A stretch of DNA of 64,000 nucleotides from Nilaparvata lugens (Eukaryota > Arthropoda > Insecta > Hemiptera > Delphacidae). The stretch lies in NCBI RefSeq assembly GCF_014356525.2, contig NC_052507.1, positions 53,502,463 to 53,566,462 on the forward strand, in the 5' to 3' direction. Both the position numbers and the translations under genes were made by a program. The notes under the pieces are model-generated. The model was given only the letters and a program-made list of their open reading frames with translations, did no database searches and was not told where the DNA came from. Positions 31,508-60,844 of this stretch are shown here, piece by piece. Each line of letters opens with the position of its first letter. The stretch's first letter is position 1.

Positions 31508-32515
31508 TATTTGAAATTCCTTCTAACACAACATTATTACACCCTAGCTGAGCTTCTGCTGTACTATAGATTTGAACTTTTTCTGTTCATTTGTTCTCGA
31601 TAAAGCTGAGAAAACGCTAAACAACGCTGGAAAAACGCTGATTTTTGGCGTATCTTTGGAAATTTTTCGAAATCCGTTCTTTGAGCGCCTTCTAAAGGGT
31701 CAACTGAGCATACCTACCAAATTTGAACGTTTTTGGTCTGGTAGATTTTTAGTTCTGCAAGTGAGAGAGTCAGTGAGTTAGTGCCATTTCGCTTTTATAT
31801 AATATATATAGATTCGCTTTTATATAATTTATATTATAGATTCTTGGGAACTTTCTTAGTAGGAACCAATTAGAATCGTCTAGCAGCTGGATGCCAGGCA
31901 ACCATACCTTACTTGTGGCTATAAACGTTCTATAGAATAATAGTTTATAAATCAAGTTGTCCACCAGTTCCACAAGTATTGAAGTATTTTATTGCAAGAA
32001 TTGGAACCGAGTAATAATTTAAAGCAATATACATGGTAAAGCTGATCTAATAATTATTAATAGTTGAGGGAATTATGATAAGTTTGTTACCGCATTTTTC
32101 CCTAATTTATCACATAGAGAAACTATTTTTCCCAACTGAGGCAGGATATACTTATGGTAGACTTCTTATCATATCAGTGTGTTGTATCTGTTTTCCTATT
32201 GAATTTCCTGACGGAGATTTAAATATTTACTATATTTGACTTGTAAGTCCCAGTAAAAAATATTACTCTCAATACAGAGGTAGAACTAGATTTTGTTTCA
32301 CCGCTATTGAATTTATATTATTATACTGTTGACCAATTTTTGAGTGGTGGAAGGGAGGGGAGAGGAGTCTCCAACTCACTCCACATAGTACAACTTGAAT
32401 ATCGATTCTCACATGATACAGGATATTCCATTCAAAATATTGTCAAAAACCTAAATTACCAGTACAAGTGGATATCGTCATGAAGTGATTTGTAGTTTAT
32501 TATTCAATGCTACTA
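31508..32515 (+). repeat. 1.0-kb tandem duplication (third partial copy)
   Basis: Repeats 30502-31509 with a period of 1006. The junction is CTATTTGAAATTCC at 31507-31520, where TATT is common to both break points. The 69-codon frames that recur three times (28429, 30566, 31572) are family B sequence, not genes. Confidence 0.9.
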
Positions 32516-32576
32516 TTGGAAATTGTAAACAATCCTTTGAATGTCCATATCAAGGAAAATGATCCCATCTAATCTA

Positions 32577-34135
32577 AGGTAACGATAAAATACTATTATT
32601 TTTAGGATTGAGTACATTTTTCGATAAAATATAACAGATTGGTTAAAAATGAAGATATTATTATTTGGAATAGAAACTTACTTCAACTGCTCTATTTGTA
32701 CACGTACGCAGATGCTAGGGTTTTAGAGTTAAGGTGAAATACTAAGGTGAGGTGAGGATAAAAATACTATCATTTTACAGGATTGAGTACATTTTTCGAT
32801 AAAATATAACAGATTGGTTAAAAATGAAGATATTATTATTTGGAATAGAAACTTACTTCAACTGCTCTATTTGTACACGTACGCAGATGCTAGGGTTTTA
32901 GAGTTAAGGTGAAATACTAAGGTGAGGTAAGGATAAAAATACTATCATTTTACAGGATTGAGTACATTTTTCGATAAAATATAACAGATTGGTTAAAAAT
33001 GAAGATATTATTATTTGGAATAGAAACTTACTTCAACTGCTCTATTTGTACACGTACGCAGATGCTAGGGTTTTAGAGTTAAGGTGAAATACTAAGGTGA
33101 GGTAAGGATAAAAATACTATCATTTTACAGGATTGAGTACATTTTTCGATAAAATAAACAGATTGGTTAAAAATGAAGATATTATTATTTGGAATAGAAA
33201 CTTACTTCAACTGCTCTATTTGTACACGTACGCAGATGCTAGGGTTTTAGAGTTAAGGTGAAATACTAAGGTGAGGTAAGGATAAAAATACTATCATTTT
33301 ACAGGATTGAGTACATTTTTCGATAAAATATAACAGATTGGTTAAAAATGAAGATATTATTATTTGGAATAGAAACTTACTTCAACTGCTCTATTTGTAC
33401 ACGTACGCAGATGCTAGGGTTTTAGAGTTAAGGTGAAATACTAAGGTGAGGTAAGGATAAAAATACTATCATTTTACAGGATTGAGTACATTTTTCGATA
33501 AAATATAACAGATTGGTTAAAAATGAAGATATTATTATTTGGAATAGAAACTTACTTCAACTGCTCTATTTGTACACGTACGCAGATGCTAGGGTTTTAG
33601 AGTTAAGGTGAAATACTAAGGTGAGGTGAGGATAAAAATACTATCATTTTACAGGATTGAGTACATTTTTCGATAAAAATAACAGATTGGTTAAAAATGA
33701 AGATATTATTATTTGGAATAGAAACTTACTTCAACTGCTCTATTTGTACACGTACGCAGATGCTAGGGTTTTAGAGTTAAGGTGAAATACTAAGGTGAGG
33801 TAAGGATAAAAATACTATCATTTTACAGGATTGAGTACATTTTTCGATAAAATATAACAGATTGGTTAAAAATGAAGATATTATTATTTGGAATAGAAAC
33901 TTACTTCAACTGCTCTATTTGTACACGTACGCAGATGCTAGGGTTTTAGAGTTAAGGTAAAATACTAAGGTGAGGTGAGGATAAAAATACTATTATTTTA
34001 CAGGATTGAGTACATTTTTCGATAAAATATAACAGATGGTTAAAAATAGAGATATAGCCTACTATTATTTGCAATAGAAACTTACTTCATCTGTTCTATT
34101 TGTACCGGTACTCGCAGATGCTAGAGCTATTATAT
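32577..34135 (+). repeat. 175-bp minisatellite, about nine units
   Basis: Unit start AAGGTGAAATACTAAGGTGA recurs at 32731, 32906, 33081, 33255, 33430, 33605, 33779 and 33954, a period of 174 or 175. Differences between units are single-base. Each unit contains CATTTTACAGGATTGAGTAC (like an acceptor site) and GTACACGTACGCAGATGC. The first and last units are diverged, as is usual at array edges. No coding frame. Confidence 0.95.
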
Positions 34136-34886
34136 TTATATATAAAATATCCACTGTTTCTAGAACATTTTTCCTTGTATGCTTTGTTTTATGATACTTT
34201 GAAGATTCTAATTAATATTTTATAACATTCCATAATTTTGCTGAACGGTATTTAAAAAATGTGTCATAATAACCACATTATTGAATTCACAAAGAAATAG
34301 TAATTACCTGTTAATAATATTGTTGAATCACTACCGTGATGATAACCTATATCTGACATTGTTTTAATGTTTTTGGCTGAATTCCAGGATAATAATATTG
34401 GGCGTGTCAGCATTTTTTGTGACAGGCATTTTTGCAGACGAATGTAATCGTTATGAAACATGCCATCAATGCATTCGCCAACCTCTATGTAGTTGGTGTT
34501 CCCAGAAGGTAAGCATTTCAATAAAGTATTCCATTTTTTCGAAATAAAAATCGGAAAGTATTCCATCACACAGGTCTACAAGAAATAGGAGATCGGGAGA
34601 TCCTGTATAATATAGCCTATTTGTTTCCTTATTAATATTGTAAGTCATCATGACACATTGTTGTAGAAAGTCATACTACCAGTTCAATGTAATTCGAGTG
34701 CTGTATGTATTGAACGTATTGCAGTTTTGTAAAATTAGGAAAAATTTAATCAGAAAACAATCAGTTACAAAATGAGAATAATATACGCAAATTTTGAATT
34801 TATCGTAATGACATAATTGAAGGTTGAGAAATAATTACCTATTTATGTTATTTTTTCTTACATAGCTAATAAAATAGTTGTTGTAG
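34136..34886. repeat. Higher-order block, copy 1 (exon-like unit plus tail)
   Basis: Unique-looking sequence after the minisatellite, including the exon-like unit. The tail at about 34679-34886 recurs at 36830-37040 (CCAGTTCAATGTAATTCGAG). Copy 2 lacks this tail. Confidence 0.8.
34308..34575 (-). CDS. Exon-like unit, copy 1 (unknown gene)
   Basis: On the minus strand a pyrimidine-rich stretch and TTTCTTGTAG precede an open segment that starts TCVMEYFPIFISKKWNTLLK and includes CLSQKMLTRPILLSWNSAKN and MSDIGYHHGSDSTILL. It ends at a strong donor (AACAG, then GTAATT). The segment is 268 nt, so it starts and ends in different phases. Both splice sites and the frame are intact in all three copies (34308, 35422, 36460). 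I do not recognise the protein. It could be an exon of a gene whose other exons I could not find, or a transposon-carried exon. Confidence 0.35.
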
Positions 34887-35790
34887 ATTAAGGTGAAATA
34901 CTAAGGTGAGGTAAGGATAAAAATACTATCATTTTACAGGATTGAGTACATTTTTCGATAAAATATAACAGATTGGTTAAAAATGAAGATATTGTCATTT
35001 GGAATAGAAACTTACTTCAACTGCTCTATTTGTACCCGTACGCAGATGCTATATAGGGTTTTAGAGTTAAGGTAAAATACTAAGGTGAGGTGAGGATAAA
35101 AATACTATTATTTTACAGGATTGAGTACATTTCTCGATAAAATATAACAGATGGTTAAAAATAGAGATATAGCCTACTATTATTTGCAATAGAAACTTAC
35201 TTCATCTGTTCTATTTGTACCGGTACTCGCAGATGCTAGAGCTATTATATTTATATATAAAATATCCACTGTTTCTAGAACATTTTCCTTGTATGCTTTG
35301 TTTTATGATACTTTGAAGATTCTAATTAATATTTTATAACATTCCATAATTTTGCTGAACGGTATTTAAAAAATGTGTCATAATAACCACATTATTGAAT
35401 TCACAAAGAAATAGTAATTACCTGTTAATAATATTGTTGAATCACTACCGTGATGATAACCTATATCTGACATTGTTTTAATGTTTTTGGCTGAATTCCA
35501 GGATAATAATATTGGGCGTGTCAGCATTTTTTGTGACAGGCATTTTTGCAGACGAATGTAATCGTTATGAAACATGCCATCAATGCATTCGCCAACCTCT
35601 ATGTAGTTGGTGTTCCCAGAAGGTAAGCATTTCAATAAAGTATTCGATTTATTCGAAATAAAAATCGGAAAGTATTCCATCACACAGGTCTACAAGAAAT
35701 AGGAGATCGGGAGATCCTGTATAATATAGCCTATTTGTTTCCTTATTAATATTGTAAGTCATCATGACACATTGTTGTAGAAAGTCATAC
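34887..35790. repeat. Higher-order block, copy 2
   Basis: About two minisatellite units followed by the exon-like block. Distance to copy 1 is 1114 bases. It ends at AAAGTCATACTA and joins straight into another minisatellite unit (TCATTTTACAGG), so the unequal crossover point lies there. Confidence 0.85.
35422..35689 (-). CDS. Exon-like unit, copy 2 (unknown gene)
   Basis: Same 268-nt open segment and splice sites as at 34308. The protein differs near residue 13, where KKWN reads NKSN. Confidence 0.3.
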
Positions 35791-37040
35791 TATCATTTTA
35801 CAGGATTGAGTACATTTTTCGATAAAATATAACAGATTGGTTAAAAATGAAGATATTATTATTTGGAATAGAAACTTACTTCAACTGCTCTATTTGTACA
35901 CGTACGCAGATGCTAGGGTTTTAGAGTTAAGGTGAAATACTAAGGTGAGGTAAGGATAAAAATACTATCATTTTACAGGATTGAGTACATTTTTCGATAA
36001 AATATAACAGATTGGTTAAAAATGAAGATATTGTCATTTGGAATAGAAACTTACTTCAACTGCTCTATTTGTACCCGTACGCAGATGCTATATAGGGTTT
36101 TAGAGTTAAGGTAAAATACTAAGGTGAGGTGAGGATAAAAATACTATTATTTTACAGGATTGAGTACATTTCTCGATAAAATATAACAGATGGTTAAAAA
36201 TAGAGATATAGCCTACTATATTTGCAATAGAAACTTACTTCATCTGTTCTATTTGTACCGGTACTCGCAGATGCTAGAGCTATTATATTTATATATAAAA
36301 TATCCACTGTTTCTAGAACATTTTCCTTGTATGCTTTGTTTTATGATACTTTGAAGATTCTAATTAATATTTTATAACATTCCATAATTTTGCTGAACGG
36401 TATTTAAAAAATGTGTCATAATAACCACATTATTGAATTCACAAAGAAATAGTAATTACCTGTTAATAATATTGTTGAATCACTACCGTGATGATAACCT
36501 ATATCTGACATTGTTTTAATGTTTTTGGCTGAATTCCAGGATAATAATATTGGGCGTGTCAGCATTTTTTGTGACAGGCATTTTTGCAGACGAATGTAAT
36601 CGTTATGAAACATGCCATCAATGCATTCGCCAACCTCTATGTAGTTGGTGTTCCCAGAAGGTAAGCATTTCAATAAAGTATTCGATTTATTCGAAATAAA
36701 AATCGGAAAGTATTCCATCACACAGGTCTACAAGAAATAGGAGATCGGGAGATCCTGTATAATATAGCCTATTTGTTTCCTTATTAATATTGTAAGTCAT
36801 CATGACACATTGTTGTAGAAAGTCATACTACCAGTTCAATGTAATTCGAGTGCTGTATGTATTGAACGTATTGCAGTTTTGTAAAATTAGGAAAAATTTA
36901 ATCAGAAAACAATCAGTTACAAAATGAGAATAATATACGCAAATTTTGAATTTTATCGTAATGACATAATTGAAGGTTGAGAAATAATTACCTATTTATG
37001 TTTATTTTTTCTTACATAGCTAATAAAATAGTTGTTGTAG
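35791..37040. repeat. Higher-order block, copy 3
   Basis: Two to three minisatellite units, the exon-like block and the tail shared with copy 1. Distance to copy 2 is 1038 bases. Confidence 0.85.
36460..36727 (-). CDS. Exon-like unit, copy 3 (unknown gene)
   Basis: Same open segment and splice sites as copy 2, with the NKSN variant. Preservation of frame and sites in three copies is explained by recent duplication and does not prove function. Confidence 0.3.
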
Positions 37041-37507
37041 ATGAAGCTGAAATGCAAGAACACTTTTAATTCATCAATAATATTGCATGTGATTTTCTTG
37101 GCGATAATTATCCACGCCTAAATAAATTAAAATGTTATCAGTTGAAATGTCTATGTTCAGTATTACAAATTCAGCTTATTATTAACGTGACATGGTACTA
37201 TAGAGAAATTATAGCATAAGAAGATATCACATGGTATAGGTCGTTTATGTTTCAAATTTCACTGTCAATAGTCCTAGTAGTTCTTTTTCGTGAAGCTATG
37301 TGATGCTGGTAGTCTTTCATATTGTGCCGTTCTTACCAATAGGCCTACCTACTACTATTACTTTAAGTGCAAGATGCTTTGAGTGCAATCATTTACTATT
37401 TCTTTAAGTAATAATAGGTATTGTTCTTACTCTCTCCCCTGGCCAAAACAGTAATAATAGACAGCAGTCGACAGTAATCGGCTTGAGTTTAAAAAATCGG
37501 ACCATAA

Positions 37508-38160
37508 GGCCCGCCGCAAAGTAGACCCACGTTAATCCACGAAAAGCAACCCACGCCGTGGGATGTTTTGTAAACCATTGCTATAGAATTATTCATAATC
37601 AATCAGCTGACAAGTGGATTATTCATTGCATGTATTACACAGATGTCTAGAGAAGCCTAGCACTGGTTTACAAAACTGTAAACCGTTATTTGTTTCTCTT
37701 GGAATATTAACGGTTTACAACCAATATATTTATGTTGTTGCCTTAATACATAAAAATAGGTGTAAAATGAACACAAGAGGTATGGTTCATTCATACAAGA
37801 CCCACCAAAGACAACAACTTGATACCCAACGTACAAGATTAACCAAAGTACAGAAGTCCCATCACGTCTTAGGAACAAAGGTCTACAATAGGTTGCCAGA
37901 GTCAATAAGAAATTATCCAGTCTCTTTGTTCGGCAAATTACTGTTCGATCTTCTGCGTGCAAACCCCTTCTATTCTTTGGAGGAGTTTTTCACACATACT
38001 TTATAATAAATTAAGTGTTGAGTGCTATGAATATTCTACTGACGTTGCTGATAACTGTATGGTCCGATAGCAAAAGAATTACATCTATCTATCTCATCCC
38101 ACGGCGTGGGATGAGTGGTTGCTTTTAGTGGATTAGCGTGGGTCTACTTTGCGGCGGGCC
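37508..38160. mobile_element. PIF/Harbinger-like TIR element carrying a LINE fragment
   Basis: GGCCCGCCGCAAAGTAGACC at the left is the perfect inverse of the right end GGTCTACTTTGCGGCGGGCC. The TIRs extend to about 58 bp, with an 8-base insertion in the right one. TAA flanks both ends (37505-37507 and 38161-38163), the target size of PIF/Harbinger elements. There is no transposase. The interior is largely an open frame related to LINE reverse transcriptases. Confidence 0.85.
37614..38006 (+). pseudogene. LINE reverse transcriptase C-terminal fragment inside the TIR element
   Basis: Open for about 130 codons. It contains LQNCKPLFVSLGILTVYNQY, then MNTRGMVHSYKTHQ, GTKVYNRLPESIRN and FGKLLFDLLRANPFYSLEEF. 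These match in order the C-terminus of the LINE ORF at 133-2292 (HNTRNK, FNKLPLTIRS, ELLRRNAFYTIEEY), but the two are clearly different elements. The RT catalytic domain is absent. The open frame without stops suggests a recent capture. The start is not reliable. Confidence 0.75.
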
Positions 38161-38232
38161 TAATTAGAAACATGAACGACCTATGCCATGGGATATCTTC
38201 GTATGCTATCGTTTCTTTATGATAGTATATTG

Positions 38233-38548
38233 ACTTCAGAGAACTCGATCTATAAAGACTAATCAGACTATAAAACTATTTGCCCATTAGTCAGTTCCCA
38301 ATAGGCTACGTTTTACTTCCATAATTCTTCTTATTTAATTCGCTTCACTTGAATCAACCTACCGATAACTATGTACATATCTAAAGATAAATGCCTATGT
38401 ATGAATATCCATCTACCGCACAAGGTATAATTAAGGTATCAATATATAATTTACTCAAGGTATAAATTTACCTGGCTACCTTACCACTAACTTTTCATTT
38501 GCGATGACTTCAGTTGACGTTTGATGATGTGGAAGGCGTTGTTTACAG
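38233..38548. other. Intron of the integrin gene
   Basis: AT-rich. A polypyrimidine-like stretch and TTGTTTACAG at its end serve as the acceptor for the PSI exon. Nothing else recognised. Confidence 0.35.
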
Positions 38549-56652
<18,104 letters not shown>

Positions 56653-57950
56653 TATCTAACAATATTCGTCTACCTTATTCATTTGTTGAAGTTTGTTATT
56701 TTAGTTTATTTAGATTTAATTTTCATATATTATTTAATATGATAGAATGTGGTTAACCCGGTCAGTATATTATATGCTATCTACTTCCTAATAGCCTATC
56801 TGTATATTCTGTATCATTCTACTATAATGCAATATCCAATTATTCTATTCTATAGTTACTTAGTCTACTTTCTCATCTTTAAATTACCATATAGCATGGC
56901 TTATAATATGAATTAAATAAATTCGAGTAGATCAGTCAATATTATTTGCATCAAGGGGAATATAAGATAAAGACTAATCCACTCAAATTTATTTTTTAAG
57001 ATTTCAGACCTGCAAGTATTTATCATAAGTGTAACATAAAATGATTAGCCTATGTATTTATACCCATTCAAACAAACTTCGATGTATACATGCTTATTTG
57101 AACACACCGACAATTTTTAATGTATTGGGTGAAGAATAATAATTGATAAAAATAAAGATTTAACAAAAATCATGCATTTATTAAATCTGGTTTCAAGAAA
57201 GTGGCTAATAGGCTTGAAAGTTGTGATTATGAATTGTATAAGTGAATAAAATAATTCATCAAATTCATTTGACATTCCACCTGTAAAATAGTTACAGTGT
57301 GTAGTTGCTTTAGTGATTATTGTGAACATCTTTTTCCAATAGAAATAGTTATTGATTGCAATTATCCTAGTAATTACCGTACTTACTGTAGCTCACTATT
57401 TTTCTCTATTCAATACCATTAATTCCTACAATACTATTAATTAAGAGGAATTCGTGTTTCAATGCAGAGCTCATATTATTATTATTATTGAAGACTAACT
57501 TGAACTTGAGAGCTGAGAAGGTCTATAAAATCATTCTATTAATCTCCAATAAATGTATGAGCTACACAAAGTAGACTTATGAATAATTGAGATTACCGTA
57601 ATTTTTCGAGACCTATATTTCTTCATAGGTTGCATAATTTAGATTGTAAATTTAGGTTTAATTTATTTTTTATGTAGGCCTACTAAGTCAAGTAAATGGA
57701 GACATGAATAAATCCATGATATAAATAACTAATTAATGATTGCCTTTTTAAAGGTTATTCTCAGTGCTCAACGTACCTTGAAAGCAATGTATTAATATAC
57801 GAAGGGTACCGTATTTACGAACTATAATGATTTTCACCTTATTTTAATAATTTGTTAGATAATATTACATAATATTATTCTTGTCAATATATTGAGAAGA
57901 ATCAAGTTAAAGAAGTCCAGCAGGACCCAGCAAGGATAGAATAGAATAGA
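56653..57950 (+). other. Integrin 3' UTR and intergenic DNA
   Basis: A possible poly(A) signal AATAAA stands at 56916-56921, 264 bases after the stop. The rest is AT-rich with no exon. Confidence 0.4.
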
Positions 57951-58130
57951 ATAGAATGACTGCCTTTATTTTTATACCTGGGAGGGCGAAGTTAGGGCGC
58001 AGTCGGCCCTCTCTTACACTTAACCCAATGCAATACAAAATTATAATTCAACAAGCAATACTCAGTAAAATAAAATAAAACAAAACGATATTAATTTGAA
58101 ATTAAAAAAAAATAATAATAATAACTTAAG
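57950..58130. repeat. Dispersed retroposon end, copy 1 (GGGAGGGCGAAGTTAGGGCG)
   Basis: GACTGCCTTTATTTTTATAC, CTGGGAGGGCGAAGTTAGGG and CGGCCCTCTCTTACACTTAA, followed by an (A)AT-rich run. A second copy sits at 58552-58640. Looks like the antisense 3' end of a LINE or SINE. Confidence 0.6.
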
Positions 58131-58551
58131 TGGAATAGTTGAATAAACTTGAAAGTAGAGCATTCTTAAAATGTAAAATAACAAAGATCTGTTGGGGAAT
58201 AAATATAAAATTTATGACGGAATGATAGGATCGAAGAAGCAAAAAAGAGAAATATGGCTACAAACCTTATAAGCAAGATGAGAAAATAAGGAATTTAATA
58301 AATACTTCTAGCATGAAATTAATTTTGGGAGAAAAAGAAGAAGTCCAGAAGGTTTTTGGAATAGGTCCCAGCAAGGCTTCTAGTGGGATTTCAACTATAA
58401 TAATACGGTATGCAAGTTAATACTGTACCTATACTCAATTTTTTCCGAACTCTTCAAAAATTGAATTCAAGTCGCTTATATTGCATTTATTGTATTATTA
58501 TTTATGTAGCCTGGTAAGTTTTATTGGATACTCCATATCATATTAATTGAT

Positions 58552-58640
58552 TGATTAGCTGCCTTTATTAAAAAACCTAGGAGGGCAAAGTTAGGGCGCA
58601 GCCGGCCCTCTCTTACACACTTGACCCTCAAGCTACTTAT
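58552..58640. repeat. Dispersed retroposon end, copy 2
   Basis: AGCTGCCTTTATTAAAAAAC, CTAGGAGGGCAAAGTTAGGG and CGGCCCTCTCTTACACACTT match 57957-58020 at most positions. Confidence 0.6.
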
Positions 58641-58794
58641 TGAATAATGAGTACGATCTGGGAGGACCTGATCCACTGCCCCTGGTGCACCGGGGCAGGC
58701 GAACCGCGTTCCATGAGAGCTTTTGACAGTTCATAAACCGGTCGCCATCTATTGTGGATCATTTTGAATTGATAGAACTATAGTTGGTTAAGGC

Positions 58795-58955
58795 CCTATC
58801 ACACAAAAAACCGCTTAAATTTTAACCGTGATTAATTTCACAAGAAACGAGAACCAATCAGAGAAGGCTTTTTTTAAAAGACAGCTTTCTGATTAGTTTT
58901 CATGGAAGTAATCACGATTGAAATTTAACCGGATTTTGGGTAACCGGCACAAAGT
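58795..58955. mobile_element. Palindromic MITE-like element
   Basis: AAAACCGCTTAAATTTTAAC, CGTGATTA and CAATCAGAGAAGGC at the left pair with AGCTTTCTGATTAG, TAATCACGATTG and AAATTTAACCGGATTTT at the right, arms of about 60 bp with scattered mismatches. No coding capacity. Confidence 0.6.
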
Positions 58956-59118
58956 CTACTAAAATAAAATAATTAAAAGAACGAGATGTTCAGTTTTCAA
59001 AGATATTTGAAATGAGCGCACGTTTTAAGCTGCGTACTGGCGAACGCACAGATTTGTGCGAGGCATTGTGCGTCCGTCAGTAGCAGACGACACGTCGTTT
59101 GACATCAGCCAGCTATAG

Positions 59119-59327
59119 TGAGGTCCACGTTATAATGACAGTATTTGATCAACTTTGGTTTTGCTATCCTTGTCTATCATTGGACAAAGCCGGTGGTACA
59201 ATCCTTTTCTAGGTCCACAAAGATGCCAACTATGTTTTTGACAGTGTAGAAATATAATTAATTAATGAAGAGAATCGGCATCGCTATTCTTCTATCTTTA
59301 TCCACTGCCATTATAACGTTGACCTCA
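59119..59327. mobile_element. Family C MITE with terminal inverted repeats
   Basis: TGAGGTCCACGTTATAATGA at the left mirrors CATTATAACGTTGACCTCA at the right. TATAG lies just outside the left end and one base beyond the right end, a possible 5-base target duplication. The left part is shared with 52466. Confidence 0.7.
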
Positions 59328-60844
59328 ATATAGCTGTGCTATGACTGATATATTTATTGAAAAAGACAAAGATAACTTTAGAAAGAAATTGGATCAACAG
59401 AGAGAGGGAGAGAGAGAGCGAGGCAAAATTACCAAGGTGAGAAATTTGTTTATATAAATAATTACCACAATATCAACTACACAAAAAGTGGAAAAAAATT
59501 CCATCAACACAATGCATCATTCAAGACTGCACTAGACTGCATGCCATCTGATTACCACAAAATTGTCATCAGAGCTGATAAGACACATGCCGGACAACAA
59601 CCAAGACGTTTCAATGCCCCTACAATAAAATTGATGGAGTGTGTGTGAGTGCTTCCATTCAAACCAATAAGCAGGAAGCATTTGTATGCAAAATGCTGCA
59701 TCGCGCCTCCTCAAGTGAGCATCCAGCAAAAGTTTGTCATGAGATGCATGACTATTTGGCAGTATGAAATTCACCAGGCCTGCTAGTATGATGATAAAGA
59801 TACAGATATAAGAGAATTGAATGCAATATGCTATGAAGGAGTAGGCTTGTTTATGAGGTCAAGTATGAAAAAAGATTATTTTTTTCCATAAGAATGTAAA
59901 AATCTATTTTAATCATCTAGTTTGATTCAGCTGTTACTTCAAAAACATGATAGACTATAGTAGTTATATTCCTGCAATTGAGCAAACTGGAGCAACACTT
60001 TTTTTGCTGTGCAATACATCACATTACAAGAATAAAAACAAATTATATTACAGACAGTACACTATGGTGAGATAGCAAAAAGCAGTTTTTCAAATGAGGT
60101 AACACAATCACATTATAGCTTCCATGAGAATTTCAAATAATATTGATCAATAAATGAGCTTTCTGAATGGATTGAGCTATGTTAAATAGGATTCATAGAA
60201 CGAAATGATTAAAAAATAATATTGAATATTATTCTTCCATCTTATTATTCATGTAATTTTATAAACACTGTACCTTTCTGTTATTCCATTATATGATTCA
60301 TGTAATTCTATAAACACAGCAAAGATATTCAGTATCTGAGAGAATATTTTTGCTATTATTATAAATATCACTATTTGAGAATTGATAGCAATCATTATAC
60401 AAACAAATCAAGGTTATCACATTAATCATTCAATAATAATCAATCATAACACATATCAATTTTGTCACCTTCATTCTTCAATACAAATACAAGATTAATT
60501 ATTGGATTAGCTGGCTTATTCCAGCCAGGATTGGATTGGTGGTTTTGACTCACCCACATGCCTAGGCAAATAGCTTATTGACGGGTGAACGCACCGCCAT
60601 AGCCGCATGCCTCGCCCGAGGCAAATGCTCGTGCGTACGTTGCTTTATATTAGCAAAAATTTCGTGGTGGGGGAAAGAATTTCAAACTCAGCTGATTGAG
60701 AAACTGACATTGCTAGTTCAAAGTCGTCAGCATTCAGCTCTATACTTGTCTGTTTCCAGCTTTCATATTTTTGAAAATTTTGTAAAATTTCCACAGTTTT
60801 AACAAATTATTTTTTTCACATTCATAAATAATTTAATTTAAATT
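59328..60844. other. Upstream region of the ETF-beta gene
   Basis: AT-rich with a GAGAGAGGGAGAGAGAG run near 59400. The last 300 bases are less AT-rich (GCCTCGCCCGAGGC palindrome near 60608) and include the likely promoter and 5' UTR. No TATA box or start site could be fixed. Confidence 0.4.

Larger units (their letters stand above)
37188..38232. mobile_element. Older outer inverted repeat enclosing the PIF-like element
   Basis: The left arm 37188-37258 (TAGCATAAGAAGATATCACA, then GGTATAGGTCGTTTATGTTT) is mirrored by the right arm 38161-38232 (AACATGAACGACCTATGCC, then GGATATCTTCGTATGCTAT), with mismatches every few bases. The right arm begins directly at the end of the inner element. Arm divergence is much greater than in the inner TIRs, so the outer element is older. 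Confidence 0.7.

Noticed and set aside
28429..31781. 69-codon frames repeated three times and opposite 67-codon frames
   Set aside because: They are family B repeat sequence copied by tandem duplication. They include no recognisable motif, and the repetition comes from the duplication and not from constraint.
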